A DNA stretch of 64,000 nt, from positions 186,001 to 250,000 of the forward strand of contig NZ_AP025497.1 in assembly GCF_024347535.1 (NCBI RefSeq). The letters run 5' to 3'. Under the pieces are notes generated by a model that was given only the letters and a program-made list of their open reading frames with translations, ran no database searches and had not been told where the DNA came from. Position 1 is the first letter of the stretch. The number at the start of each line of letters is the position of its first letter. Below are positions 9,818 through 19,601 of the stretch, in pieces. The translations under genes were made by a program, and so were the position numbers. The DNA comes from Vibrio kanaloae. GTDB taxonomy: Bacteria > Pseudomonadota > Gammaproteobacteria > Enterobacterales > Vibrionaceae.

Positions 9818-9836
9818 AATGATAATTATTATCAAT
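9818..9836. promoter_or_regulatory. Fur box upstream of the small gene-fumC operon
   Basis: AATGATAATTATTATCAAT contains a perfect 7-1-7 palindrome (TGATAAT-T-ATTATCA, 9820-9834). It is 20-40 bases upstream of the first gene on the minus strand, where Fur would block transcription when iron is plentiful. Confidence 0.85.
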
Positions 9837-9911
9837 AGGGTTTTTAAAAACAACCCTTTGTTTGTCTTTTTATACTTTGTTTGCCTTTTTATAAAATGTA
9901 AGGGGAAAAGA

Positions 9912-9940
9912 AAAAGCCGATACATACGTATCGGCCTTCT
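9912..9940 (-). terminator. Terminator of the ActP-like operon
   Basis: Stem GCCGATAC / GTATCGGC (9916-9935), followed on the minus strand by a T run. Confidence 0.8.
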
Positions 9941-10000
9941 GGAGTCAGTACCTAATCCCTACAATGTAAGTACTGATTCATTTTTTCTAAACATCTCTGC

Positions 10001-11704
10001 TTAGTGGTCGTGAGCTTCACCTGCACCTTTAGGGTAGCGGATAGACTCAACCATCTCTTGTACATCTTCAGGAACTTCAGCTGTCACTTTATTCACTGCA
10101 ATTGATACGACGAAGTTTAGACACATACCTAGCGTACCGATGCCTTCAGGGCTGATACCAAACCACCAATTTTCAGGTGTGCTTGCTGCAGGGTTAATGA
10201 ACTTGAAGTAGATGATGTAGCTTGCCGTAAAGGCGATACCCGTCAACATACCCGCAATCGCGCCTTCCTTGTTCATCTTCTTGTAGAAGATACCTAGGAT
10301 GATGGCAGGGAAGAAGGATGCGGCGGCAAGGCCGAAGGCAAATGCTACTACCTGAGCTACGAAGCCTGGTGGATTAATACCTAAGTAACCGGCACCCACA
10401 ATCGCGACCATGGCGGCCAAACGAGCGGCTAATAGCTCCTGCTTGTCGGTCATGTTTGGTCTGAAGCCTTTCTTCAACAAGTCATGTGAAATCGACGTTG
10501 AGATTACTAATAGTAGACCAGCGGCTGTTGATAGTGCGGCTGCTAGGCCACCAGCTGCAAGTAGTGCTACAACCCAGTTTGGTAGTTTCGCTAACTCTGG
10601 AGAAGCCAGTACAATGATGTCACGGTTAATATTCATCTCGTTTCGTTCATCGCCCGAGTAGAACATTTTGCCATCGCCATTCTTGTCTTCCCAGCCCACT
10701 AGGCCAGTGCTTTCCCAGTTTTTGTACCAGCTTGGTGCGTCTACTGCGGTGACACCTTGCATGTCTGGGCCGTTGATTGTCTCGATCATGTTTACACGAG
10801 CGAATGCTGCAACGCCTGGTGCTGTTGTGTATAACAATGAGATGAACAGTAGAGCCCAACCCGCTGAGATACGTGCATCACGTACTTTTGGTACCGTGAA
10901 GAAACGAATGATTACGTGTGGAAGACCGGCTGTACCAACCATTAGCGCCGCACAGATGAAGAAGACGTCGACAGTGCTCTTGTTACCTTCGGTATAGGCG
11001 GTAAATCCGAGCTCTTCGGTGAGGCCATCCAGTTTATCAAGTAGGTAAACATCAGTACCTGTGATCGTCGAACCCATGCCAACTTGTGGTAGCGGGTTGC
11101 CCGTCATCATGATTGAAGTAAAGATAGCAGGGACAAGGAAGGCGAAAATGAGGACACAGAATTGAGCTACCTGCGTATAAGTGATGCCTTTCATGCCACC
11201 CAGTACTGCGTAGAAGAACACAATACCCATACCAATGATGATACCTAGATTAATGTCGACTTCTAGGAAACGAGAGAATACAACGCCTACACCACGCATT
11301 TGGCCGGCAACGTACGTAAATGATACGAAGATTGCACAGAATACCGCGACCATACGCGCTGTTTTCGAGTAGTAACGTTCACCGATAAAATCAGGAACCG
11401 TAAACTGACCGAACTTACGTAGGTAAGGTGCTAAACATAGCGCCAGTAGTACATAACCACCTGTCCAACCCATTAGGTAAACCGCACCGTCGTAACCAAC
11501 GAATGAGATGATACCTGCCATTGAGATGAACGACGCTGCCGACATCCAGTCAGCGGCAGTTGCCATGCCGTTTGCTACCGGGTGTACACCACCGCCAGCA
11601 ACGTAGAATTCACTGGTTGACCCTGCACGAGCCCAGATTGCGATGCCGATATATACTGCAAAAGTAATACCGACGAGAATAAACGTCCAAGTTTGAATAT
11701 CCAT
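10001..11704 (-). CDS. ActP-type sodium:solute symporter (acetate/monocarboxylate permease)
   Basis: 567 residues and about 13-14 membrane helices of the sodium:solute symporter family, in the VC_2705-type subfamily: early AGSTSEFYVAGGGVHPVANGMA (A-G-G-G typical of SSS helix 1-2), GGMKGITYTQ in the middle, and AAALSTAAGLLLVISTSISHDLL near 390. It is paired with a DUF4212 gene 10 bases upstream. This pair is known as an acetate or short-chain carboxylate uptake unit in proteobacteria. It is close to acs, crbS and crbR, so uptake and activation of acetate are probably controlled together. The residues between helices 8 and 9 form a long loop rich in acidic groups. Confidence 0.88.
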   Translation of the reverse strand: MDIQTWTFILVGITFAVYIGIAIWARAGSTSEFYVAGGGVHPVANGMATAADWMSAASFISMAGIISFVGYDGAVYLMGWTGGYVLLALCLAPYLRKFGQFTVPDFIGERYYSKTARMVAVFCAIFVSFTYVAGQMRGVGVVFSRFLEVDINLGIIIGMGIVFFYAVLGGMKGITYTQVAQFCVLIFAFLVPAIFTSIMMTGNPLPQVGMGSTITGTDVYLLDKLDGLTEELGFTAYTEGNKSTVDVFFICAALMVGTAGLPHVIIRFFTVPKVRDARISAGWALLFISLLYTTAPGVAAFARVNMIETINGPDMQGVTAVDAPSWYKNWESTGLVGWEDKNGDGKMFYSGDERNEMNINRDIIVLASPELAKLPNWVVALLAAGGLAAALSTAAGLLLVISTSISHDLLKKGFRPNMTDKQELLAARLAAMVAIVGAGYLGINPPGFVAQVVAFAFGLAAASFFPAIILGIFYKKMNKEGAIAGMLTGIAFTASYIIYFKFINPAASTPENWWFGISPEGIGTLGMCLNFVVSIAVNKVTAEVPEDVQEMVESIRYPKGAGEAHDH

Positions 11705-11714
11705 GTTCTAGCCT

Positions 11715-11981
11715 CTAGTCTTCCTGTACGTTGTATTTTTTGTCGAGCGCGTTCATGCGGACAACGTAAATAAATATCAGCGCAACGAAGGTGTATATCG
11801 AACCTTGTTGAGCGAACCAAAAGCCGAGCTTGAACCCGCCAAACTGAACGGTGTTAAGGGCATCCACAAATAAGATGCCAGCGCCGTAAGACACTGCGAA
11901 CCAGGTCGCGAGCAGTGTTCCCATAATCCCCAAGTTTTCCTTCCAGTAGGCTTGAGCATGTTCTGTAGATTCGAACGCCAT
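11715..11981 (-). CDS. DUF4212 membrane protein, partner of the SSS permease
   Basis: 88 residues with two membrane helices (about 20-40 and 55-78), starting MAFESTEHAQAYWKENLGIM, the common DUF4212 opening. The W-K-E-N segment and the C-terminal VYVVRMNALDKKY-like tail fit the family, which is almost always encoded just before an ActP-like symporter and probably forms its small subunit. AAGGAGAAGG precedes the start. It is the first gene of the two-gene operon. Confidence 0.87.
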   Translation of the reverse strand: MAFESTEHAQAYWKENLGIMGTLLATWFAVSYGAGILFVDALNTVQFGGFKLGFWFAQQGSIYTFVALIFIYVVRMNALDKKYNVQED

Positions 11982-12396
11982 TGCCTTCTCCTTTATTCCG
12001 TTTTCGTAGAAACCATGTCTGTATAAATTAATATGTTAATGCAATGTTACGGTTTAGAATGTAGCAAGGATAAGTCAAGGGATCTGTGCAACTTTAGTCG
12101 GGATACTATTAGCGCTAATGTACTGAAATGTGGGACCGAGAAGCCATAATCGCAGAAAATTGTGATGTTGCAATGTTGTTAAATTAGCCAAAGGTCTAAC
12201 AAAACAATCTAAATTAGTGCGTTGGTCAGAAAATTTAACAATGAAATGACAGATAAATTGTCGATGAACCCGCATATGTCATGAACAACGATATAATTTT
12301 GTTATAGTAAAAAGGCATGTTCACCGACCGTGCATTGCTTTACGGCAAACGTTTGACATGCTTAAAGCACGGTGTTGTATTCTTTAGGGGAACGAA
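11982..12396. other. Intergenic region between the DUF4212 gene and nhaP2 (divergent)
   Basis: About 415 bases with no gene. It must hold two promoters. The plus-strand one is readable (TTGACA at 12353-12358, 17 bases, TGTATT at 12376-12381, ahead of nhaP2). For the minus-strand operon I see only a half CRP site, TGTGATGTTG near 12160. Confidence 0.5.
12353..12381 (+). promoter_or_regulatory. nhaP2 promoter
   Basis: TTGACA, a 17-base spacer and TGTATT, ending about 16 bases before the TTG start codon of nhaP2. This gives a very short leader that still contains the AGGGG ribosome site. Confidence 0.65.
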
Positions 12397-14148
12397 TTGG
12401 ACGCAATAACTATCAACCACTTGTTTTTAACTGGTGCAGTATTAATCTCCATCAGTGTGCTTTTCTCACCAGTGTCCTCTCGATTGGGCATTCCTATTCT
12501 TTTGATATTTCTGTTTGTTGGTATGTTGGCGGGTGAAGATGGACTCGGTGGCATTAAGTTCGATGATTATTCACTGACATACTTGGTGAGTAACCTTGCG
12601 CTTGCTGTAATTCTTCTTGATGGCGGTATGAGAACCAAAGTTGCTAGTTTCAAAGTGGCTTTTTGGCCATCACTCTCGTTGGCAACAGTAGGGGTAGCAT
12701 GTACTGCAACCTTAACGGGTCTAATGGCAGCTTGGTTATTTGACCTTTCGTTTATGCAGGGAATTTTGGTCGGAGCGATTGTCGGTTCAACCGATGCTGC
12801 TGCGGTATTTTCTTTGTTGAAAGGACAGAGTCTCAATGAGCGTGTGGGTTCAACACTAGAGATTGAATCCGGCACTAACGATCCAATGGCGGTCTTTCTG
12901 ACGGTGACTTTAATCGCACTGTTGGGCAACCCAGATGTCGATATGGGGGGAGGTTTCCTACTCAAAAGTTTTGTAATGCAGTTTGGTATCGGCATTATTG
13001 TCGGAATTGGCGGTGGTTGGGTTCTGTGGAAATCAATTAATCGAGTGCAACTGGCTGATGGTCTTTATTCTATTTTAGTGCTCAGTGGTGGCATTGCTCT
13101 GTTTGCATTCTCTAACATGCTCGGCGGCAGTGGGATTTTATCGATTTACCTCGTAGGTTTGTTCATCGGAAATCGCCCGACTCGCTCTCGACACTCTATT
13201 CTCAATGTTCTTGATGGAATGACGTGGTTAAGCCAGATCGTGATGTTCTTGGTGCTTGGGTTATTGGTTACGCCATCGACATTGATGGACATTGCACTTC
13301 CTGCGTTGGCACTCGCCTTCGGTATGATTTTGTTTGCTCGTCCACTGTCTGTTTGGTTGGGTTTACTGCCGTTCAGAAACTTTACCACCAAAGAGCGTTG
13401 GTTTGTTTCTTGGGTTGGCTTACGTGGCGCAGTGCCGATCATTTTAGCGGTTTTCCCGATGATGGCTGGTTTGCCAAATGCGCAGCTGTATTTCAATATC
13501 GCCTTCTTCGTGGTGATGGTTTCGTTGATTGTTCAAGGTGGTAGCTTGATGAAAGTTGCTCGATTAGCTCAGGTGACTCTACCACCAACGCCGACACCTA
13601 TCTCTCGCACGGGTATTGAGATCTACCCGACCAGTGAGTGGGAGATGTTTGTTTACAAGCTGAAAGACGAAAAGTGGTGTATTGGCGAACCTTTAAAGCG
13701 TTTGTCTATGCCTGAAGGGACGCGAATTACCGCACTATTTCGACAAGATGTCTTGCTTCACCCATCGGGCAGTACAGTATTAGAGGCCAATGATATTCTG
13801 TGCGTACTGGGCCAAGATAAAGACTTAGGTAGTTTAAGCCAGCTATTCAGTGAAGCTCCGTTAGCCGAAGAAGCAGCACGATTTTTTGGTGATTTCTTCC
13901 TGGATGTTAGCTTATCAATTACTGCGGTAAGTGATTGGTATGGTATTGAGCTTGGCTCGGAAGAAGAGCGAGAAATGACGCTAAAACAGTTAGTAGAACA
14001 AGAGCTTGGTGTATATCCAGTATTAGGTGACAGCTTTGAGTGGCATGACATTAATTGGGTGGTCGCTGAGGTCAATGATTATCAAGTCGTCAAGCTGGGC
14101 TTATGTTTACCAAAGACGACTTTAGAAAAGGATATTAGTGAAGCCTAA
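12397..14148 (+). CDS. nhaP2: NhaP2-type K+/H+ (Na+/H+) antiporter
   Basis: 583 residues. The N-terminal 390 form the CPA1 antiporter membrane domain: [13 protein letters not shown] (about 129-141) and [12 protein letters not shown] (about 152-163, with the N-D ion-binding pair), followed by [10 protein letters not shown] (about 347). The C-terminal part carries a TrkA_C-like domain (about 405-480) and a CorC/HlyC-type domain. The start is TTG, with AGGGGAACGAA before it. In Vibrio cholerae the homologue exports potassium for acid tolerance. It ends overlapping by 4 bases with the convergent crbR gene. Confidence 0.92.
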   Translation: MDAITINHLFLTGAVLISISVLFSPVSSRLGIPILLIFLFVGMLAGEDGLGGIKFDDYSLTYLVSNLALAVILLDGGMRTKVASFKVAFWPSLSLATVGVACTATLTGLMAAWLFDLSFMQGILVGAIVGSTDAAAVFSLLKGQSLNERVGSTLEIESGTNDPMAVFLTVTLIALLGNPDVDMGGGFLLKSFVMQFGIGIIVGIGGGWVLWKSINRVQLADGLYSILVLSGGIALFAFSNMLGGSGILSIYLVGLFIGNRPTRSRHSILNVLDGMTWLSQIVMFLVLGLLVTPSTLMDIALPALALAFGMILFARPLSVWLGLLPFRNFTTKERWFVSWVGLRGAVPIILAVFPMMAGLPNAQLYFNIAFFVVMVSLIVQGGSLMKVARLAQVTLPPTPTPISRTGIEIYPTSEWEMFVYKLKDEKWCIGEPLKRLSMPEGTRITALFRQDVLLHPSGSTVLEANDILCVLGQDKDLGSLSQLFSEAPLAEEAARFFGDFFLDVSLSITAVSDWYGIELGSEEEREMTLKQLVEQELGVYPVLGDSFEWHDINWVVAEVNDYQVVKLGLCLPKTTLEKDISEA

Positions 14149-14783
14149 TTGTGGACTTCTTGTAGCAATATAACTGCTTGAGTTCTGTTTTTCACGTCCA
14201 GTTTACGGAAGATAGCGGTCATATGTGCTTTTATGGTCGCTTCTGATACATTCAATTCATAGGCAATTTGCTTGTTAAGTAGACCATCAGACAGCATTCC
14301 CAAGACCTTATATTGTTGAGGGGTCAGTGTGGAGAGTTTTTCTGCAAGGTCGCTACAAGCCGCATTATTAGTGATGAGGCCTTCAGGGAAGAATGGATCA
14401 CCGTTGAGAACTTGGTTGAGTGCACTCAAGAGTTCACGCATATCACTCGATTTAGGAATAAAGCCAAAAGCACCATGACTTTTAACTTGGCTGACCACGC
14501 TGGCATCTTCGCTGGCTGAGATCACGACAATCGGTAAATCTGGGTATTCAGCGCGCAACTGAATTAAACCTGACATCCCATTTGCACCTGGCATTTTAAG
14601 ATCGAGTAACAAGAGGTCGGGCTCATCTTCTTTCTTTAGTAAAGTCAGCAAGGCATCCAGAGAATCGGCTTCAAGAAGGTTTGCTCCACTGATCGCCATG
14701 TGAACTGACTGAAACAGGGCGTTGCGAAAAAGAGGGTGGTCATCAGCGATGATGATGGTATAGGTCGAGTCCATGACGTTCAT
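14145..14783 (-). CDS. crbR: CrbR-like LuxR-family response regulator
   Basis: 212 residues. The receiver domain (1-125) has the acidic pair in [10 protein letters not shown], the phospho-acceptor Asp in [10 protein letters not shown] (about 56), and the conserved Lys in FIPKSSD. The LuxR-type helix-turn-helix (about 148-208) reads [15 protein letters not shown] ... [10 protein letters not shown]. It lies between nhaP2 and dsbD, the position I recall for the Vibrio acetate-switch regulator CrbR (ErdR in Pseudomonas), partner of CrbS. Phosphorylated CrbR would activate acs and possibly the nearby permease operon. Confidence 0.87.
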   Translation of the reverse strand: MNVMDSTYTIIIADDHPLFRNALFQSVHMAISGANLLEADSLDALLTLLKKEDEPDLLLLDLKMPGANGMSGLIQLRAEYPDLPIVVISASEDASVVSQVKSHGAFGFIPKSSDMRELLSALNQVLNGDPFFPEGLITNNAACSDLAEKLSTLTPQQYKVLGMLSDGLLNKQIAYELNVSEATIKAHMTAIFRKLDVKNRTQAVILLQEVHN

Positions 14784-14909
14784 ACTTTTAACAATTTAGT
14801 TAAGATTTATTATCATCCCGATTGAGTGTGTGGACAATATTTATGCATTAAAAGTCTGAACCATATCGACTTTTATCCCCAGAATAAGAAAGTGTTACTC
14901 TGAATAGCA

Positions 14910-14957
14910 AAAAAGCCGCACTGTCATCTCGGTACCGAGGGGCGGTGCGGCTTTTGT
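14910..14957 (-). terminator. Terminator downstream of dsbD
   Basis: Stem AAAAGCCGCAC / GTGCGGCTTTT around an internal CTCGGTACCGAG hairpin. Confidence 0.8.
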
Positions 14958-14988
14958 TTGGGCTTAGATATGGACAAATGTCGTCGCT

Positions 14989-16869
14989 TTATAGCTGGTG
15001 GTCTTGAATGTGCTTTAGGAATATATCAGCAGGCATAAAGCCGGTCACACGAGCATTTGGAACATGGTTACCCTCACCGTCCCAGAACTCAATGGTTGGT
15101 AAGCCTAGCACTTGTAATTGCTTTAGTAATTCAATGTCTTGAGGCATGTTTCTCGTTACGTCGGCCTGAAGCAACACGAAGTCAGATAGTTTGTTTTCGA
15201 CATCGGCCTGATGGAAGGTGTACTTCTCAAACTCTTTACACGCCACACACCAATCGGCGTAGAAATCGAGCATTACTGGCTTGCCCAGTTTTTTCGCTTC
15301 GATGAGTTGGATCTCTAGCTCTTCAACGGTATTGATGCGTGCAAATTGGATATGCTGTTGTTCTACCGTTATGCTCTTCTCCGCAAACCAATAGTTCAAT
15401 GCAGGCTGTGCCGAAGCGAATAGGCCAAGCATCGCGATGATGCCCACAGCGCTTTGCTTCCAACCGCCGAATGGCAGTGCATTCTTGCTATGGTACAACC
15501 AACCGAAAGCGATAAACCCAAGGCCAGACCAAAGCACGGTTGCCCATAATTCAGGGATAATGCGCTCTAGTAAGAAGATTGGAGCTGCCAGCAAGATAAA
15601 GCCAAATACGATCTTCACCTTGTCCATCCAACTGCCTGCTTTCGGCAGAAGTTTATTACCAAATACTGCAACCAAGATCAGCGGGATACCCATACCCATC
15701 GCTAAGGCATACAGAGCAATAGCACCGGTAAATAGGTCGCCACTTTGAGCCACATACAACAGCGCACCCGACAGTGGCGCAGTGGTACAAGGTGAACACA
15801 CCAAGCCAGAGATCGCACCCATCGCGAACACACCCAAGGTATTGCCACCTTGTTGCTTGTTACTTTGGTTGTTGAGCCAAGTTTGGATGCTGCTCGGCAG
15901 TTGCAGGTTATAAACACCAAACATCGACATGGCTAACGCCACGAACAGAATGCTCAACGCAATTAATACGTAAGGATGTTGCATCGCAGCCTGGAACTGC
16001 ATACCCGCAGAGGCAACCACTAAACCCAATAAGGTGTAGGTTAACGCCATGCCTTGCACGTAGATGAACGATAGCATCAGCGCACGACCTTGGCTGAGCT
16101 TGCCACCACCTAAAACGATACCCGTTAGAATTGGATACATAGGCAGAACACACGGCGTAAAGGCTAAACCAACACCGAGCGCTAAGAATAGTAATGGTGT
16201 CCACCAACTGTCACCGAGTTTATCGGCTAAGCCTGCGTCTTTTGAAACGGGAGTATTGGTTTGTTGAGTGGTATTGCTTGCTGCGTCAGTCGTAGGAGAA
16301 GAGGGTTGTACTGAATTGTCAGCTTCACCAGCAGCATCAGAAAAACCTTGCGAGGCATCACTGTTTTGCGCATCACTGCTTTTCATATCTCCAGAATCCG
16401 TCGCAGTAAATGGCTCAATGTCGATGATTCGAGTTTCGGGTGGATAGCAGAAACCAGCATCTGCACAGCCTTGATACTTAACGATCAGCTGTGAGCCATC
16501 TTGGTAACTCTGTAGCGGAACTTGCACGAATAACGGTTGAGTATAAATGCTTACTTCACCGAAGAATTCATCTTGGTGTGGTTGGCCATCTTCTATTTTA
16601 ACATTGCCGATTGCGAGGTTTTGACCGCTAAAAGAGAGGCTATGTTGATAAAGGTAGTAGCCCTCCTTTACTTGCCAGTCGAGAAGCACTTGGCCGTCTT
16701 GTTGGTAGTAATTGAAAGGGAAAGCTTGGTCTACAGGGACAAAACCATTGTTATTGCCTCCGAAGCTTGGCTCGGCGTTGTCATTTCCAAAAAGCGCCCA
16801 CGCAGGCTGGGTGAATAAGGAAACGCAAACAAAAAGTAATGTGGCAAGTCGTCGCATACTATTAGTCAT
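14989..16869 (-). CDS. dsbD: Thiol:disulfide interchange protein DsbD
   Basis: About 626 residues. It moves electrons from cytoplasmic thioredoxin to periplasmic reductases such as DsbC. There is a signal peptide ([20 protein letters not shown]), then the alpha domain with the redox pair in CADAGFC (about 136-142). The eight-helix beta domain has membrane cysteines in [10 protein letters not shown] and [12 protein letters not shown], and the C-terminal thioredoxin-like gamma domain has [10 protein letters not shown] Ser/Gln/Thr-rich linker (about 160-210) joins alpha and beta. The start is not certain: ATG 16869 and ATG 16857 are both possible, and neither has a strong ribosome site. Confidence 0.95.
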   Translation of the reverse strand: MTNSMRRLATLLFVCVSLFTQPAWALFGNDNAEPSFGGNNNGFVPVDQAFPFNYYQQDGQVLLDWQVKEGYYLYQHSLSFSGQNLAIGNVKIEDGQPHQDEFFGEVSIYTQPLFVQVPLQSYQDGSQLIVKYQGCADAGFCYPPETRIIDIEPFTATDSGDMKSSDAQNSDASQGFSDAAGEADNSVQPSSPTTDAASNTTQQTNTPVSKDAGLADKLGDSWWTPLLFLALGVGLAFTPCVLPMYPILTGIVLGGGKLSQGRALMLSFIYVQGMALTYTLLGLVVASAGMQFQAAMQHPYVLIALSILFVALAMSMFGVYNLQLPSSIQTWLNNQSNKQQGGNTLGVFAMGAISGLVCSPCTTAPLSGALLYVAQSGDLFTGAIALYALAMGMGIPLILVAVFGNKLLPKAGSWMDKVKIVFGFILLAAPIFLLERIIPELWATVLWSGLGFIAFGWLYHSKNALPFGGWKQSAVGIIAMLGLFASAQPALNYWFAEKSITVEQQHIQFARINTVEELEIQLIEAKKLGKPVMLDFYADWCVACKEFEKYTFHQADVENKLSDFVLLQADVTRNMPQDIELLKQLQVLGLPTIEFWDGEGNHVPNARVTGFMPADIFLKHIQDHQL

Positions 16870-17027
16870 CAAAATGGAGTTGAAGGTATCTTAACTCAAT
16901 CAGACCGTAATAGTTTGTGATTAGTTTCATCGATAAATAAATATCCCCTTGGACAAGTGAAGCATTGATTTGCCGATCCAAGGGGAGCTATGTGATTTAA
17001 GTGTTTAGTTTTGTGTAAGTGAGACGC

Positions 17028-17516
17028 TTAGGCGACGCCCAAACGTGCTTTTACCACTTGTTCGCAAGCATCAATATTCATCGTGTCTTTTGGAATAATG
17101 AGCACCGTGTCATTGCCGCCAACGGTACCGATAATTTCAGTATGTGGGTCGATATCGACTAATCTTGCGACCAGCTGTGCACAACCCGGGTGAGTCTTTA
17201 CTATCACCATGGCTTGGTTGTGAGTAATTAATTCGATTTGCGAGGAGATGGATGCGTCGACACGTACAGGTGCACTCTCAATGGTTATGCAGTAGACCTT
17301 CTTACCACAGGCGTTTTGAACTTTTACAACGCCGAGTTGTGACAAAATACGAGATACGGTCGATTGACTAATACCTATATAGCCAATGTCGACGAGTTTC
17401 TCTCTCAGTTGATTCTGGGTCGAGAAGCTTTGTTGTTGTAGCAAGCGTTTGCACGCTGCAGTCAGTGTTTTATCTTCAGCTGAATACAAGCAACCGTGCT
17501 CAGTGATTTCGTTCAT
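17028..17516 (-). CDS. argR: Arginine repressor ArgR
   Basis: 162 residues from ATG 17516, chosen because AAGGAG sits 8 bases upstream; an in-frame start at 17558 lacks this. The N-terminal winged helix (about 15-75) contains ISQSTVSRILSQLG, the DNA-reading helix. The C-terminal domain (about 85-160) has GTVGGNDTVLII, the arginine-binding and hexamer-forming segment. It lies downstream of the arginine deiminase and pyrBI genes and is read in the same direction. In Vibrio ArgR represses arginine synthesis and may activate the deiminase genes. Candidate ARG boxes are present upstream of it and upstream of arcA. Confidence 0.95.
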   Translation of the reverse strand: MNEITEHGCLYSAEDKTLTAACKRLLQQQSFSTQNQLREKLVDIGYIGISQSTVSRILSQLGVVKVQNACGKKVYCITIESAPVRVDASISSQIELITHNQAMVIVKTHPGCAQLVARLVDIDPHTEIIGTVGGNDTVLIIPKDTMNIDACEQVVKARLGVA

Positions 17517-17845
17517 GAACAACTCCTTAAGGTCAACGTTTGGATATCGCTTGTCCATAGCGTCGAACGCACTCCCAAAGCCGTAGAGTACAATTGTTAA
17601 TTAGGGCTTACCGATGAATCCCGAAGTAAATATGGGAGGGTATGCGAGATGTATGATCATCTATCCACTAAGTCTAACACTAAAGGATAGTTATCTTTTT
17701 GAAGGTGATCACCAAACAATATTCTGGTTAACTGCTTTTATTTTGGTTTTTTATTCTTTGGTTGAATGGATATTTATTCCAGGTTGAGAATAAATATCCA
17801 TTAGGATTAAGTGGTTTTTTGTAGCGAAGGTAATAGCGCTAAGGG
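17517..17845. other. argR upstream region
   Basis: About 330 bases between pyrI and argR, both read on the minus strand, with no gene. It contains the 15-bp palindrome at 17765-17802, described separately. Confidence 0.5.
17765..17802. promoter_or_regulatory. Palindrome that may be a double ARG box or the pyrI terminator
   Basis: Perfect 15-bp inverted repeat AATGGATATTTATTC / GAATAAATATCCATT with an 8-base spacer. Each arm fits the ArgR consensus TGAAT-WWWW-ATTCA with about two mismatches, and the two boxes are about 20 bases apart, close to the spacing of a natural ARG-box pair. No T run follows on the minus strand, which speaks against a plain terminator. Confidence 0.45.
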
Positions 17846-18310
17846 TTAGCGAATTTCGCTCATGATCTCGCGAGAGAATACTTTTTCACAATAGTGACAT
17901 TTTAGCTGTACGTTTTCGTGTTTTAGCTGCACTTTAAAGCTACTTTCGACTGGTTCACCGTGTGAAATACAGTTGCTATTTGGACAAGCGAACACACTGT
18001 TGATTTGCTCTGGCAGCACAAGGGTTAGCTTGTTGACTACTTTGTACTCTTCAATTTGGTTGACTGTGGCTTGCGGAGCATACAGAGCCAATTGGTTGGC
18101 TTGTTCCTTGGTCAGAAAGATGTTCTCAATCTTGATCAGGTCTTTGTTGCCGAGTGCTGATGATGGCAGGTTTAACCCCATGGTGATTCGTTGTTCTGTT
18201 TTATGCAGCTTAAACAATTTAAGGATTTTGATACCAAGGTGAGCAGGGATGTGGTCAATGACGCTGCCGTTACGGATCGCTTCTACTTGTAGCTGAGTTT
18301 GTTTAACCAT
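17846..18310 (-). CDS. pyrI: Aspartate carbamoyltransferase regulatory chain PyrI
   Basis: 154 residues. It binds ATP or CTP and tunes the catalytic PyrB trimer in pyrimidine synthesis. The C-terminal zinc site is complete: CPNSNC (about 109-114) and CHYCEK (about 138-143) give four Cys ligands. The N-terminal [19 protein letters not shown] is the nucleotide-binding opening of the family. It follows pyrB with a 15-base gap as one operon. Confidence 0.97.
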   Translation of the reverse strand: MVKQTQLQVEAIRNGSVIDHIPAHLGIKILKLFKLHKTEQRITMGLNLPSSALGNKDLIKIENIFLTKEQANQLALYAPQATVNQIEEYKVVNKLTLVLPEQINSVFACPNSNCISHGEPVESSFKVQLKHENVQLKCHYCEKVFSREIMSEIR

Positions 18311-18325
18311 GACTGTTTCTCCTGC

Positions 18326-19255
18326 TTATAAAGTGTCGTTAAGAACTAGGGCCAATAGGGCTTCGCGAGCGTATACACCGTTTTCAGCTTGTTCGAAGTA
18401 GTAAGCGTGTCGCGTTTTATCGACGTCGGTTGTGATTTCATCGACACGTGGCAGTGGGTGAAGCACCTTCATGTTTTGGCGTGCGTCTTTCAGCGTATCG
18501 GCCGTCAGAATGTAAGCCGACTTCATGTGTGCGTATTCTGACGCATCAAAGCGCTCTTTCTGTACGCGAGTCATGTACAGCACATCCAGTTCAGGCACCA
18601 CTTCTTCAATGCTGCTGTGGGTGCTGTATTGGATGCCCATCTCTTCTAATTCTTCACAGATGTAATCCGGCATCGCTAACACTTCTGGCGCGATAAAGAA
18701 GAAACGCACGTTGTTGAATTTTGATAGCGCTTGCGTCAATGAGTGCACGGTGCGGCCATATTTTAGGTCGCCAACGAATGCCACATTGAGGTTATCGAGC
18801 GTGCCTTGAGTTTCGTAAATCGAGAATAGATCCAACAAGGTCTGCGTTGGGTGTTGGTTCGCACCGTCGCCACCATTGACGATAGGAACATCGTTAGAGA
18901 ATTCAGAGGCTAAGCGTGCTGCGCCTTCTTGTGGGTGACGCATCACAAAGGCATCGACGTAAGAGGAAATAACCTGCACTGAATCGGCAAGTGTTTCGCC
19001 TTTTTTGGCCAGCGATGTGTTTCCACCATTATCAAAACCGATGACGGTGCCGCCAAGGCGTTGAACTGCGGTTTCGAATGAAAGGCGAGTTCGAGTTGAA
19101 GGCTCAAAGAAGCAGCTTGCAACAACTTTATTTTTCAGCAGCTCTGGATTTGGCTCAGCCTTGAGCTTTGCTGCGGTGTTGACGATAAGCTCCAGTTCAT
19201 TACGAGTGAGCTCTGGTATGGAGATGATGTGCTTGTTAAATAACGAATGCGCCAT
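18326..19255 (-). CDS. pyrB: Aspartate carbamoyltransferase catalytic chain PyrB
   Basis: 309 residues from ATG 19255, with GAAGGAAGA upstream. A longer reading frame back to 19393 exists but runs through the attenuator and is not the protein start. It makes N-carbamoyl-aspartate from carbamoyl phosphate and aspartate. The carbamoyl-phosphate loop [12 protein letters not shown] (about 52) and [12 protein letters not shown] (about 134) are intact, as is HPLPRVDEI (about 265). It lies next to arginine genes that share carbamoyl phosphate (argF, arcC). Confidence 0.97.
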   Translation of the reverse strand: MAHSLFNKHIISIPELTRNELELIVNTAAKLKAEPNPELLKNKVVASCFFEPSTRTRLSFETAVQRLGGTVIGFDNGGNTSLAKKGETLADSVQVISSYVDAFVMRHPQEGAARLASEFSNDVPIVNGGDGANQHPTQTLLDLFSIYETQGTLDNLNVAFVGDLKYGRTVHSLTQALSKFNNVRFFFIAPEVLAMPDYICEELEEMGIQYSTHSSIEEVVPELDVLYMTRVQKERFDASEYAHMKSAYILTADTLKDARQNMKVLHPLPRVDEITTDVDKTRHAYYFEQAENGVYAREALLALVLNDTL

Positions 19256-19294
19256 AACGGGTCTTCCTTCTTTGCATACAGTCAAATTGCGGAC

Positions 19295-19324
19295 AAAAAA
19301 AAGCCCCCTAACAATAGGAGGCTT
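19295..19324 (-). terminator. pyrBI attenuator
   Basis: Minus-strand stem AAGCCTCC / GGGGGCTT, then eight T, 40 bases before pyrB. It overlaps the end of the pyrL leader peptide, as in the E. coli pyrBI UTP-sensing attenuator. Confidence 0.85.
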
Positions 19325-19415
19325 CGAAACGATCAATAGAGCAAAATAAAAATGACACCAACGCCACTCTTTGGCGTGTAGTTTGACAATCATGTGCGAC
19401 AGAATTGCAGTTCAT
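19308..19415 (-). CDS. pyrL: pyrBI leader peptide PyrL
   Basis: A 35-codon frame on the minus strand starting [10 protein letters not shown], preceded by AAGAGAG, and ending in TAG inside the attenuator loop. It includes a U-rich stretch of codons (SFLFCS) just before the stem, where polymerase would stall when UTP is low and let the ribosome melt the hairpin. The sequence differs from E. coli PyrL, but position, U-rich codons and stop placement are the same. Confidence 0.75.
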   Translation of the reverse strand: MNCNSVAHDCQTTRQRVALVSFLFCSIDRFEASYC

Positions 19416-19445
19416 TTTTTGCTCTCTTAAGACAAATTGCGGAGG

Positions 19446-19473
19446 ATTATACTCAGATAAAAATGCCATGCAA
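19446..19473 (-). promoter_or_regulatory. pyrLBI promoter
   Basis: Minus strand: TTGCAT (19468-19473), a 16-base spacer, and TATAAT (19446-19451). It starts transcription about 25 bases before pyrL. Confidence 0.7.
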
Positions 19474-19601
19474 TACTTTCTGTAAAGTATTCATTTAATG
19501 GATTTTTATGCGAAATAACGTCCGTTTAAAGCTTCCATTTAAGCCTTTGTTGGAACTGAGGATCTCAGGCTTTTTTAGGTAATAATCTATTCAACTACAT
19601 G

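Noticed and set aside
9813..10004. 63-residue plus-strand frame (MLMIIIINRVF...)
   Set aside because: It starts in the Fur box and runs through the ActP-operon terminator; a chance frame.
19256..19393. In-frame N-terminal extension of PyrB, 46 codons ([10 protein letters not shown]...)
   Set aside because: It runs through the attenuator T run and has no ribosome site; the real leader peptide uses another frame (19308-19415) and pyrB starts at 19255 with a good ribosome site.
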